A stretch of DNA of 16,626 nt, from NCBI GenBank assembly GCA_040877445.1, contig JBBDNT010000219.1:1-16626 (forward strand). The letters are read 5' to 3'. Positions 1 to 6,989 of this stretch are shown piece after piece. The notes under the pieces are model-generated. The model was not told where the DNA came from and searched no databases. It saw only the letters and a list, made by a program, of their open reading frames with translations. The position numbers and the translations under genes are program-made. How positions within the stretch are numbered: position 1 is the stretch's first letter; each line of letters begins with the position of its first letter. Origin of the DNA: JBBDNT01 sp040877445. Lineage in GTDB: Bacteria; Planctomycetota; Planctomycetia; Planctomycetales; Planctomycetaceae.

Positions 1-1187
1 GCGCGGGCCAGTTGCAGATACGCCTGCCCGAGCAGGCGGGCCCGCTGCGCGTCGTCTCCGCGGGCGACCTGTTTCGCGTCGTGTCGGTTCACGGCCGGTT
101 CGAGGACCGCGCGGGCTTCCTCGTGCAATCCGAGATCGACGTACCGCGAGGCGAGTTCGACGCTCGTCGCCAGGTCGGTCGGGGCCGCCTCGTGCCGCGC
201 GACGAGTTCCGCGATCGCCCGCGGCCCGAACCGCGATCCCGGCTCGGTCCACTGCCCGCGGATTTCGTCGGTCACCGGGCGGAGTTCGCCGGCCGGTTTC
301 AAGCGATTCTCCCAGTCGGCGAGCTTCCGCACCACGCCATGCTCATCGACGAAGAACGTCAAGGGCACCACGCCGAAGCCGGTCGCGTAGTTCGGATCGA
401 CCAGCGCGGGAAAGGTGACGCCGTGCTTGTCGTAGTAGGGCTTCGCGGCGGCGGCCCCTTCGACGTCGAGCGCGATGCCGACGACCGTGAAACCCTGATC
501 GCGATGTTTCTCGAACCGGTTCTGCCACACGGGCAGATTCTCGCGGCAGAATCACCAACTGGCCCAGCAGTAGACGATCGCCTGCTTTCCGAGAAAGCGG
601 GAAAAGCGGACTTCGTTCCCCTCCAGGTCGTAGAGCGGAATGTCCGGAAGCGTCTGGCCGACCTGAAACCCGCGGCCTTCGCCCCACGCGGCGTTGTAGG
701 CGGGCGGCGCAGCGTCCGTCGCCCGGCTCTCGGGATCGGCGGAGGGCGCGCGCTCGGCGGCGTCATCGGCGGCGCCTTCGTCGCGAGCGACTGGTCGCGC
801 CGTCAACAGCAGCCCGCCGTCCTGCGCTTCGACGGTGAACCCGAGCGCCTTGCCGAGCAGGTCCGCCTCGACGAACAGCCCGCCCGGCGTGTCGCGGAAC
901 TTTCCTTCGACCAACCGGACCGGCACGCAGTATTCGGCCTTCCCGGTGCGGCACACGGTCGCCAGTTTGCCCGGCAGCGGAACCTTCGGCTCCCAATCGA
1001 AGGCGCGGGCAGCGGCGGAAAAGTCGAGCAGCACCGTGTCGTCGCCGCGAAGCACCGCCACGCGAACATCGGCCCCGGCGACGCGCGCGGCCTCCGGCTC
1101 TTGCGCCAGTGCGAACGCCGCCGATCCGAAACAGGAAACCAGCGACAACCAGACTGCTGGAAGCCATCGCCGTAGTACGTCGTCCAG
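1..1187 (-). CDS. Secreted TlpA-like thioredoxin-fold protein with in-frame UGA at the active site; 3' end outside window
   Basis: Likely extracytoplasmic thiol-disulfide oxidoreductase. Counting from the CTG at 1187: residues 5-30 form a signal peptide (RRW, hydrophobic core, AFALAQ); about 36-130 is a small domain resembling copper-amine-oxidase-type stalk domains (weak resemblance); a low-complexity linker follows; about 173 onward is a TlpA/AhpC-TSA-like fold (VGQTLPDIPLYDLEGNEV, CWASW). The codon after CWASW, 552-554, is TGA, followed in frame by FCRENLPVWQ, GFTVVGIALDVEG, FPALVDPNYATGFGVVPLTFFVDEHG and a helical, TPR-like tail. There are 183 open codons from TGA to the window edge. The usual motif is WCxxCRxxLP; here it is W-UGA-F-C-RENLP, one residue short. 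Either UGA is read as selenocysteine, or a 3-base deletion (for example from W-C-E-F-C) has broken the gene. The start is unresolved: CTG 1187 has no Shine-Dalgarno; TTG 1247 and ATG 1385 (preceded by AGGAG) are in frame but would translate through repeats. Confidence 0.75.
520..551 (-). promoter_or_regulatory. Candidate bacterial SECIS-like hairpin directly 3' of the in-frame UGA
   Basis: Two mutually exclusive stems can form in the mRNA immediately after UGA 554-552. Stem A pairs the first ten bases after UGA (551-542) with 529-520, seven Watson-Crick pairs plus a C-G and two G-U pairs, with a 12-base loop. Stem B pairs UCUGCC (537-532) with GGCAGA (526-521), six perfect pairs closing the 5-base loop CGUGU, which begins 21 bases after the UGA. 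Bacterial SECIS elements, as I recall the consensus, have a short apical loop with a G in its first two bases, about 16-37 bases downstream of UGA; stem B fits. Such hairpins arise by chance in GC-rich coding DNA, so this supports but does not establish selenocysteine insertion. Confidence 0.35.
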
Positions 1188-1535
1188 ATCGAATTTGGAT
1201 GTTGGAGGCGTGTAAGACGGATTGGCAATCCTTCCAACGGCAATCAAGTCGGCGGAACGATCGACCTCCGGCGACGTTCGAGGCCTCACCGCCGGATTGC
1301 CAATCCGTCCTACGGGCAACTCACGACTTCGATCTGGATGAGGTAGCAGGTCTCCGGTCCGATCATCGACGCGGCGATGGTGCATGGCGATCTCCTGCGG
1401 CTTCGACTTCGCTCGAAAGGTGCGGCGTGGATGCTGGATTCTCTTCCATCGGAACGGAGCCGCCTCTCATGCCGCCAGTCTGTCCGATCGCGGCGCGGCA
1501 TTCAAGCGGATCCGCATGCCAGGGGCAGGGAGCGG
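1188..1535. other. Gap holding an inverted pair of palindromic repeats; no convincing gene
   Basis: The left half carries two GGATTG-N-CAATCC palindromes (annotated separately). The right half (1320-1535) holds no recognisable gene. On the minus strand an ATG at 1385 with AGGAG upstream opens a frame that passes through the repeats into the TlpA gene. In another frame a short stretch ending IQIEVVSCP-stop lies at about 1310-1366, too short to judge. Confidence 0.6.
1211..1317. repeat. Inverted pair of GTAGGACGGATTGGCAATCC-type repeats
   Basis: Copy A reads GTAAGACGGATTGGCAATCC with palindrome GGATTG-G-CAATCC at 1219-1231. Copy B is GGATTG-C-CAATCC at 1294-1306 followed by GTCCTAC, the reverse complement of the same unit. 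The two copies face each other about 60 bases apart, like a REP/BIME pair. Copy A is further bracketed by GTTGGA (1201-1206) and TCCAAC (1233-1238). Related copies lie at 5407-5442 and 15569-15605. Confidence 0.75.
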
Positions 1536-2099
1536 TCACTTCTGTCGTCCTTCGATCGCCACCAGCAGAATTCCCGCGGCCAATACAAGCAGCGGATCGA
1601 CCGGGCATTGCGGCAACACGCTGACGGTCATCCGATGCACGAAGGGGTTGAAGTGGGTGTCGAAGGCGGCGTAGCGTTCGCCGTCGCCGTGAATGAGGTG
1701 ATACTTCTGCGGGATCAGGTTCGACAGGAACCGGCGGAGCATCGCCATCAGGGCGCTGTCTTCCTGGATTCGGCCGATCTCCTGATCGTGTTCGTCGAGC
1801 ACGGTCCACGAATCGCGGAGGATCGAACTGAACCCCTTTCGCCGCAGCGCCCCGACTTTTCGCCGCTCGCGGCTGTCGACGACGTCGTAGGCCGCGCCGA
1901 AATCGATCACACTGCGGGCGGTGATGACCAACCGCTCTTCCGACATCGTCTCGTCGGTGTAGACGCGGATGTCTTCCTTGAGCTTGAACGCCTTCTGCCG
2001 GCAATATCCCATCAGGTCGCCGCGAGCGTTGTAGATGTGGAACTTGGCCCCGAACAGCGTCAGGATCTTGCGGCGAATGGTGAACTCGGTCGCACTCAT
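1536..2099 (-). CDS. LURP-one-related (Tubby-C-like fold) protein
   Basis: 187 residues from the ATG at 2099, chosen because GAGG lies about 9 bases upstream and the protein then begins MSATEFTIRRKILTLFGAKFH, the typical LURP-one start. Later segments (FHIYNARGDLMGYCRQKAFKLKEDIRVY, ITARSVIDFGAAYDVVD, GFSSILRDSWTVLDEHDQEIGRIQED) match the family pattern of a beta-barrel that wraps a central hydrophobic helix and resembles phospholipid scramblases and Tubby. The C-terminus has a hydrophobic stretch (about 166-180, VDPLLVLAAGILLVAIEG) that may be the buried helix or a membrane contact. The role in bacteria is unknown. It is divergent from the DUF456 gene; 193 bases separate the starts. Confidence 0.75.
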   Translation of the reverse strand: MSATEFTIRRKILTLFGAKFHIYNARGDLMGYCRQKAFKLKEDIRVYTDETMSEERLVITARSVIDFGAAYDVVDSRERRKVGALRRKGFSSILRDSWTVLDEHDQEIGRIQEDSALMAMLRRFLSNLIPQKYHLIHGDGERYAAFDTHFNPFVHRMTVSVLPQCPVDPLLVLAAGILLVAIEGRQK

Positions 2100-2292
2100 G
2101 CGGAATCCTCGGTGAGGGGAAGTCGAAGCGGCGGCAAGCCATCCGCGGGCGGCGCGGCGACCGTCGTCGAATCGACGGCGTGACGAGCATGTTATGATCC
2201 AGACAGAATGATCTGCGCGGGCGCCGTCATCAATGGAAGAACGGCGTCTTTCGCCTGGTTTTCTCGAAACGGTCCATCGCCGGAGCCACCCC

Positions 2293-2850
2293 ATGAGTCC
2301 CGTTTGGATCTATTACCTGTGGGCCACGCTGTTCGTCGTCGTGTGCGTCCTCGCGTGGGCCGCCAATCTGTTCGCCCTGCCGGGAAACTGGGGCATCGTC
2401 GTCGCCGCCGCGCTGTTCGCGCTGGGGCTGGGGGTCGTGGAGGGGCGCGGCATCGGCTGGTGGGCCGTGATGTGGCTGCTGGCGCTCGCGGTCGTCGGCG
2501 AGATCGTGGAATTCCTCGCGGGAGCGGCCGGCGCCAAGCGACTCGGCGGAAGCCGCCGCGGAATGGCCTTGGCCGTCGTGGGCGCGGTCGTCGGAAGCGT
2601 GACCGGAGCGATCATCGGCATTCCCGTTCCCATCATCGGGCCGATCGTCGCCGCTGTCGGCGGCGGCGCGGCGGGCGCCTTCGCCGGCGCTTATCTCGGC
2701 GAACAGTGGAAGGGCCGCACCTCGGCCGACAGCGTCGAGATCGGCAAGGGAGCGCTGATCGGCCGGCTGCTGGGAACCGTCGGCAAAATGGCGATCGGGG
2801 CGATCATGCTGATCGTCGCGACCATCGCCGCGTATTCTCCGGCGGCGTGA
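2293..2850 (+). CDS. DUF456 family membrane protein
   Basis: 185 residues starting at ATG 2293, with GGAG at 2282-2285; an in-frame ATG at 2233 would add 20 residues without hydrophobic character. Membrane segments lie at about 6-25, 33-50, 54-75, 91-110, 115-135 and 160-181. The pattern LFALPGNWGIVVAAALF early, the glycine-rich AVVGAVVGSVTGAIIGIPVPIIGPIVAAVGGGAAGAFAGAYLGE core (glycine-zipper-like) and the closing GRLLGTVGKMAIGAIMLIVA are characteristic of DUF456. The function of the family is not known to me; it is an inner-membrane protein. No partner gene is adjacent in the same direction within 270 bases. Confidence 0.85.
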   Translation: MSPVWIYYLWATLFVVVCVLAWAANLFALPGNWGIVVAAALFALGLGVVEGRGIGWWAVMWLLALAVVGEIVEFLAGAAGAKRLGGSRRGMALAVVGAVVGSVTGAIIGIPVPIIGPIVAAVGGGAAGAFAGAYLGEQWKGRTSADSVEIGKGALIGRLLGTVGKMAIGAIMLIVATIAAYSPAA

Positions 2851-2926
2851 ACGCCGGTCTTCGATCGTTTCGCGAAGCCGACTCCGGACCGACAGGCGAC
2901 CTCGGCCGGATGGAGGGCGCGTTCGC

Positions 2927-2977
2927 AAAATCGAAGACGGAAAAATCGCGGCCGGTCGACTTCCTGCCTTCGATTTT
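2927..2977. terminator. Inverted repeat downstream of the DUF456 gene, possible terminator
   Basis: AAAATCGAAG (2927-2936) and CTTCGATTTT (2968-2977) are a perfect 10-bp inverted repeat separated by 31 bases, 77 bases after the DUF456 stop. The loop is long for an intrinsic terminator, and the right arm ends in a short T run only because of the palindrome. The rest of 2851-3093 shows nothing else. Confidence 0.35.
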
Positions 2978-3093
2978 CTCTGACGGTTCGGGCCGAGCGA
3001 GTGTTGCTCCTGCCGAACCGGGTCCGTTGTTCCCGACCGACCTCGGCGGCTATCATCCAGCGAATGCCCGGCAAGGGACCGAAGACGACCAAC

Positions 3094-3121
3094 AACGGAC
3101 CACTCATAACGGACAACCGAC
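3094..3121 (+). repeat. Degenerate 7-base tandem repeat (AACGGAC) abutting the TPR start codon
   Basis: Four consecutive heptamers, AACGGAC, CACTCAT, AACGGAC, AACCGAC, end one base before the ATG at 3123. The second is degenerate. No Shine-Dalgarno is present between the tract and the start. Confidence 0.6.
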
Positions 3122-3122
3122 C

Positions 3123-3440
3123 ATGCCCACTCCCGATCAACTCTACGATGAAGCCCACGACCTCAAGGAGCGGGGGGAATTGGCGGCCGCCGTCGAGAAA
3201 CTCGAAGAGGCCCTCCGTCTGGAACCGGGGCACGTGCTGTCGCACTCGGCCCTCGCGGTCCATCTGCAAAAGCTCGGCCGGCTCGACGAGGCGATCGCCC
3301 ACGCCACCCGCGTCACCGAACTCGAACCGGACGACCCCTTCTCCTACACGCAACTCTCGGTGATCTGCCAACGCTGCGGCAAGATTCCGGAAGCGGAAGA
3401 GGCCATGGCGAAGGCCCACGAAGTCCAACAGCGGCGATGA
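3123..3440 (+). CDS. Small TPR-repeat protein
   Basis: 105 residues made almost entirely of tetratricopeptide repeats: about 4-37 (LYDEAHDLKERGELAAAVEKLEEALRLEPG), 38-71 (LSHSALAVHLQKLGRLDEAIAHATRVTELEPDD) and 72-102 (SYTQLSVICQRCGKIPEAEEAMAKAHE). Each has the W/L-G-Y-A-P spacing expected, with N/D-P at the turns. There is no signal peptide and no enzymatic domain, so it is probably a cytoplasmic scaffold or adaptor; the partner is unknown. The ATG at 3123 begins the first repeat cleanly. The open frame extends far upstream but lacks coding character there. Convergent with the following minus-strand gene (25 bases between stops). Confidence 0.85.
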   Translation: MPTPDQLYDEAHDLKERGELAAAVEKLEEALRLEPGHVLSHSALAVHLQKLGRLDEAIAHATRVTELEPDDPFSYTQLSVICQRCGKIPEAEEAMAKAHEVQQRR

Positions 3441-3465
3441 TTTCTCCGGCAGAGCGGACCTACGG

Positions 3466-5268
3466 CTACAAGCCTTCGAACGACTCCGGACCGATGTTCA
3501 GCGACAGCGGTTCGCCCGCGGGCGTCGGCCACGTCGCTCGATGCGCGTCATCGACGCGGACCACCCGCGGCGGTTCGGAGATCGGTTCCCGGTCCGAAGT
3601 CGATAATTCGATTCCGACGATCAGGTCGATGTCCAGAGGCCGGCGAAAGTCGAAAGCTCTCGGAGGACCGTCGTGGCAGATCGCATCGACGTGGGCCGAC
3701 CCCATCGCGTGCCCGACGCTCCACGTGACCGCTTCGCCCGCGAAACGGCTCGGCCGCGTGTGAATCACGACGCGCCGCTCGCCCGCGACCAGCGCGTAGC
3801 GTCCCTCGCCGAGTTCTTCCGCATGGACGCCGGTGCCCGTCAGTTCGAAGCGGAGTCGAAAGTCGCGGACATGGAACGTGCCGTCCGCCGGCCGATCGAG
3901 CGAGGGGTGCCAGTCGCCGCGGCCGGCGACCGAACCGATGCCGGCGAGCACGCGCGGTCCGCGCTGCGCCGCGCGGATGCCCATCGAGACGAAGTCGCGG
4001 CCGTCGTGCAGGAACCGCGCGCGGAACACCACCGCCGGATCGCTCACCGTTCGCCAGTAGCCCAGCAACGGCCGCCTTTGCGCCCAGAACGTCGAGCGGT
4101 TCGCGCTGCCGAGACAGGCGTCGGGGGCGAACCACGAAGTGCCGATCGTCGAAGTGTCAGGAGTGTCGCCGGCGATGTAGGTCCGCACGCGCTGGCGTTC
4201 GGGGGCGGGATCGTCGTCGGGAGCGCGGCGGAATCGATCGGCCAGGTGTTCCGGACAGGGAAGCGGCGGCACGATCTCGTGGCCGCGCGGCGGATCGGCC
4301 TCGGACATCTCCGGGTGCAGGGCAATCGGCTCGCCCATCCGCCGGCGCAGGAAATCGACCGTGCTCCGGCGGAGGCGGTCGCGCGAGTTGCGGCTGTGCG
4401 GCCCGGCCCACTGCTGCGTGCCGGGATGAAAGCTTCCCGCGATGATCTTCCACGCCGTCCGCCGCAACGACTCCGCCGCGGCCCGCGTGGCCGGATCGCG
4501 GACCAGCATCAGCGTGCGCTCGCATTCGAGCAGCGCGACGGTCGTGTATGGCGGGCTGTTGTACTCGTTGAAGCTGCCGTGCCGGGCGGTGTGCGCGACG
4601 ACCTTCCGCAAGCGATCGCGGCCGTACGCGAGGAGGTCGTCGTCGTCGAGCAGTTCGCCCGCCGCGGCGCACACGCCGCCGCCGAGGATCGCGATGTTCG
4701 TATACGCCGGGCCGACGTCGCGGGCGCGGATCGCCTCGGCCGCGCGGCGGAGCGCGGCGCGCACTTCGTCGCGGAGATCGCCCGGGAGCGCGGCGGAATG
4801 CCGGGCGAGGACCTGCGCGAGCGAAGAGCCGCAGAAATCGGCCCAGTTGAGATCGGGATCGGCCATTTCTTCGAGCGGCTCTTCGTACAGCCACGGCCAG
4901 ACGCCGTGGGTGGGGCTGTCGCCGTCGGCGTCCTGCAAAGGAAGGATCGTGCGCACGATCCGCACCGCCCGCGCGACGTCGTCCGCGTCGCCGCGCTGCA
5001 ACAGCGCGACCGCGTAATACAGCGACTCGCGGGTAGGGTGGACCGTTTCGCCGGAGGGAACGCGGCTGTGATAGCCGGGATTGCGGAACCGCTCGCGCAG
5101 CAGGCCGACGCGCGGGTCGAACTGCGCGTCGCCATGCGCGAGGAACTCGTCGAGACCGGCGTCGAGCCGCGACGGCGCCGCGCTGGTGCGCTCGACCGGC
5201 GCGCACTGCAGCGCGGCGAAGATGCACAGCCAGGGGATGAAACATGCGGCGCGCGACGTGGAACCCAT
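3466..5268 (-). CDS. Large exported protein, possibly alpha/alpha-toroid lyase-like (heparinase II/III type)
   Basis: 600 residues from the ATG at 5268, chosen because a signal peptide follows directly (MGSTSRAACFIPWLCIFAALQCA...TSAA, residues 1-30); an upstream in-frame start at 5355 would bury it. Residues about 60-330 are helical with repeated R/A-rich helices and aromatic motifs (SLYYAVALLQRGD, GVWPWLYEEP, NWADFCGSSLAQVLARH, SFNEYNSPPYTTVALLE, GTQQWAGPHSRNSRDRL), as in alpha/alpha-toroid sugar-processing enzymes. Residues about 380-600 look beta-rich (RTYIAGDTPDTSTIGTSWF, FVSMGIRAAQRG, EGRYALVAGERRVVIHT). The N-terminal toroid plus C-terminal beta-sandwich plan is that of heparinase II/III-like lyases, but I see no signature that settles family, substrate or catalytic residues. 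It stands alone, with no sulfatase or transporter beside it. Confidence 0.7.
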   Translation of the reverse strand: MGSTSRAACFIPWLCIFAALQCAPVERTSAAPSRLDAGLDEFLAHGDAQFDPRVGLLRERFRNPGYHSRVPSGETVHPTRESLYYAVALLQRGDADDVARAVRIVRTILPLQDADGDSPTHGVWPWLYEEPLEEMADPDLNWADFCGSSLAQVLARHSAALPGDLRDEVRAALRRAAEAIRARDVGPAYTNIAILGGGVCAAAGELLDDDDLLAYGRDRLRKVVAHTARHGSFNEYNSPPYTTVALLECERTLMLVRDPATRAAAESLRRTAWKIIAGSFHPGTQQWAGPHSRNSRDRLRRSTVDFLRRRMGEPIALHPEMSEADPPRGHEIVPPLPCPEHLADRFRRAPDDDPAPERQRVRTYIAGDTPDTSTIGTSWFAPDACLGSANRSTFWAQRRPLLGYWRTVSDPAVVFRARFLHDGRDFVSMGIRAAQRGPRVLAGIGSVAGRGDWHPSLDRPADGTFHVRDFRLRFELTGTGVHAEELGEGRYALVAGERRVVIHTRPSRFAGEAVTWSVGHAMGSAHVDAICHDGPPRAFDFRRPLDIDLIVGIELSTSDREPISEPPRVVRVDDAHRATWPTPAGEPLSLNIGPESFEGL

Positions 5269-5406
5269 GCCGTCGATGTTAGCAGATCCGCGAGCCTCCC
5301 ATGTCCGCGAGAGAGAGCCGATTCCAGTCCGCGACCGTTCTTCGAGTTCCGTCACACTTTACTCGGACAGTGGAGTTGCCGATGCGAACTTGTCGGTCGG
5401 CGATCG

Positions 5407-5442
5407 GGCGGGTAGGACGAACTTCAGTTCGTCGTGCCCGCC
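5407..5442. repeat. GTAGGACG-family palindrome with AACTTCAGTT core
   Basis: GGCGGGTAGGACGAACT pairs with AGTTCGTCGTGCCCGCC across a 2-base centre, with one mismatch (5415/5434) and one G-U pair (5413/5436). The outer arm is the same as in the perfect palindrome at 15569-15605, but the core differs. Confidence 0.75.
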
Positions 5443-5471
5443 ATCGCGTTCCGAATTCCCCGATCTGCGGG

Positions 5472-5505
5472 CTTCGCGCGGCGAACTGAAGTTCGCCCCA
5501 CGAAG
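5472..5505. repeat. Second palindrome with the same AACT-GA-AGTT core
   Basis: GGCGAACT (5480-5487) and AGTTCGCC (5490-5497) flank GA; outer arms CTTCG (5472-5476) and CGAAG (5501-5505) extend the hairpin after 3-base internal loops. The core matches the palindrome 40 bases to the left in inverted orientation. Confidence 0.65.
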
Positions 5506-5749
5506 GCCGCCGTGTCGAACTCGACCCTGGCCAATCGGGTCACGTGTTGCCGGATCCCCAAGCCGCCGGAAATCGCGCGGCCTTCGATTCCGCATCTTCC
5601 GCAAGATCGGCGCGATCGACCGTCTTTCCGATCGCGGTCGAGTTCCGCGGCCGGACTCCGCTCGCGAGCGGGTCGCGCGCGGAGTTACGCTGGAACGAGG
5701 CCGACCGCCGACGCGCGGCGACAGCGACTTCCATGAACGAGGGCGAGCG

Positions 5750-6220
5750 ATGTTCGACTTCCGGCTGCGAACGCGAGCCAACCAGATCAAGCGGTTCATG
5801 CAGAGCCGGATGAATCGCCATTACGTCCGGCAGGTGCGGGCCGGCGATCGCCGCGCGACGCGCGGAGCGTTCTGCGAAGTCGTGTGGATGGTCGCGTTCG
5901 ATTCCGCCGACCGGCCGGAATTCGGCCGGGCGACGCCGGCGCTCACGCGCGACATCTCGGCCGACGGCCTTTCCATTCTGCATCACGAGCCGGTCGACGA
6001 GGGGCGGCCGCTGTTGATCGGACTGCACAACGGCGACGAATCGTCGTTCGTCCGCTGCCGCATCGAGCACGTGACCCCGCTCGGCTTCGGCTATCGCCAA
6101 CTGGGACTGCGGCCGGAAGAGATCGTGGAGTTCGATCCGCCGGAGTTGCACGCGTTCCGCCGCCGCGTCGAAACGGTGCGCCGCGAGCAAGGCCCTGGCC
6201 TCCCGCGGATGAGCGGGTGA
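5750..6220 (+). CDS. PilZ domain protein (probable cyclic-di-GMP receptor)
   Basis: 156 residues. A PilZ domain is indicated by RxxxR (R34-R38, in GDRRATRG) and DxSxxG (D68-S70-G73, in TRDISADGLSIL), the two motifs that bind cyclic di-GMP, followed by beta-strand segments (PLLIGLHNGDESSFVRCRIEHVTPLGFGYRQLGLR). The N-terminal 30 residues are basic and amphipathic. The ATG at 5750 has GAGG about 8 bases upstream; the ATG at 5733 is in a different frame. No other signalling domain is attached, so it likely acts as a stand-alone effector. It is convergent with the LOG gene, 20 bases between stops. The target process cannot be read from the context. Confidence 0.82.
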   Translation: MFDFRLRTRANQIKRFMQSRMNRHYVRQVRAGDRRATRGAFCEVVWMVAFDSADRPEFGRATPALTRDISADGLSILHHEPVDEGRPLLIGLHNGDESSFVRCRIEHVTPLGFGYRQLGLRPEEIVEFDPPELHAFRRRVETVRREQGPGLPRMSG

Positions 6221-6240
6221 GCCGCGGCGCCGTGGGACGG

Positions 6241-6822
6241 CTACGTCTCCGTCGCCTCGAGCCAGCGCGGGATCGGGGGGAGTTCGTGCGCGGCGAGGCG
6301 GTCGAGCAGCGCGGCGGGCCGCTCTTCGATGACGATCAGCTCGCGGTGTTGGGGCTTGATGAAGCCTTCTTGAATGGCGTGGTCGATCAGCCGCGCGAGG
6401 GGGTCGAAGTAGCCGGCCACGTTCAGCAGTCCCGCCGCCTTGCGGTGATAGCCGAGCTGCGTCCAGGTGACGACCTCGAACAGTTCCTCGAAGGTGCCGA
6501 GTCCGCCGGGGAGGGCGATGAAGGCGTCGGCCAGTTCCGCCATCAGCGCCTTGCGGGCGTGCATGCTCTCGACGACCCGCATGTCGGGGACGCGGGGATG
6601 CAATAGCTCTTTCGTGGCGAGCTTCCGCGGGATGACGCCGACGACATCGCCCCCGGCGTCGAGCACGGCATCGGCGATCGCCCCCATCAGGCCGACGCTG
6701 CCGCCGCCGAACACGAGACCGATGCCGCGTTCGGCCATCAGCCGCCCGAGTTCGTCCGCGGCCTCGGCGTAACACGGATCGACGCCGGACTTCGACCCGC
6801 AGAAGACGGCGATGCGAGGCAT
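6241..6822 (-). CDS. LOG-family cytokinin-type nucleoside 5'-monophosphate phosphoribohydrolase
   Basis: 193 residues, the usual size. The family signature PGGLGTFEE lies at 105-113 and the MHARK motif at 87-91 supplies the conserved Arg/Lys. The N-terminus MPRIAVFCGSKSG and VFGGGSVGLMGAIADAVLDAGGDVVGVIP form the Rossmann-like nucleotide site. LOG enzymes (TIGR00730) hydrolyse N6-modified AMP, or AMP itself, to free base and ribose 5-phosphate; in non-plant-associated bacteria the physiological role is often purine turnover. Older annotation calls these lysine decarboxylases, which is not supported. The ATG at 6822 is at the conserved start; the upstream sequence GGAAAAG is at best a weak ribosome site. 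Confidence 0.92.
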   Translation of the reverse strand: MPRIAVFCGSKSGVDPCYAEAADELGRLMAERGIGLVFGGGSVGLMGAIADAVLDAGGDVVGVIPRKLATKELLHPRVPDMRVVESMHARKALMAELADAFIALPGGLGTFEELFEVVTWTQLGYHRKAAGLLNVAGYFDPLARLIDHAIQEGFIKPQHRELIVIEERPAALLDRLAAHELPPIPRWLEATET

Positions 6823-6989
6823 GGCGGTCGCTTTTCCGGACGACGAAGGCGAACAAGACTTACAGGAATGAAGCGGCTCGCCGGGCGTAGCGGAATTCGC
6901 AGAGTATTTCCAAGTTTCCCGACACACGTCGAATGGACCAACTCCGAACGTTCTCGTGCCGCCTCCCCGGTTCGACGCACGCCGCAGGG

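Larger units (their letters stand above)
5269..5749. other. Divergent intergenic region with two palindromic repeats
   Basis: 481 bases separate the exported protein (-) from the PilZ gene (+). It holds the two palindromes listed at 5407-5442 and 5472-5505. I see no further gene; open frames through it have no recognisable protein character. Promoters for both flanking genes should lie here, but no convincing -35/-10 pair was identified. Confidence 0.6.

Noticed and set aside
552..554. UGA recoded genome-wide (for example to Trp or Gly)
   Set aside because: At least LURP-one, DUF456, TPR, PilZ, leuB and the membrane-fusion gene end naturally at TGA, so only this UGA is exceptional.
1..1175. 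387-codon plus-strand open frame opposite the TlpA gene
   Set aside because: It has no domain or signal, while the minus strand carries unmistakable TlpA blocks; it is a GC-rich shadow.
1310..1501. 63-codon minus-strand frame ending IQIEVVSCP
   Set aside because: The tail looks slightly protein-like, but the rest is Arg-rich and it has no good start; too short to support.
3673..5415. 580-codon plus-strand frame opposite the exported protein
   Set aside because: Arg/Ala-rich composition without domains; the minus strand has a signal peptide and sensible protein character.
5540..6856. 438-codon minus-strand frame across the LOG and PilZ genes
   Set aside because: It overlaps two genes with clear motifs in other frames and has no domain itself.
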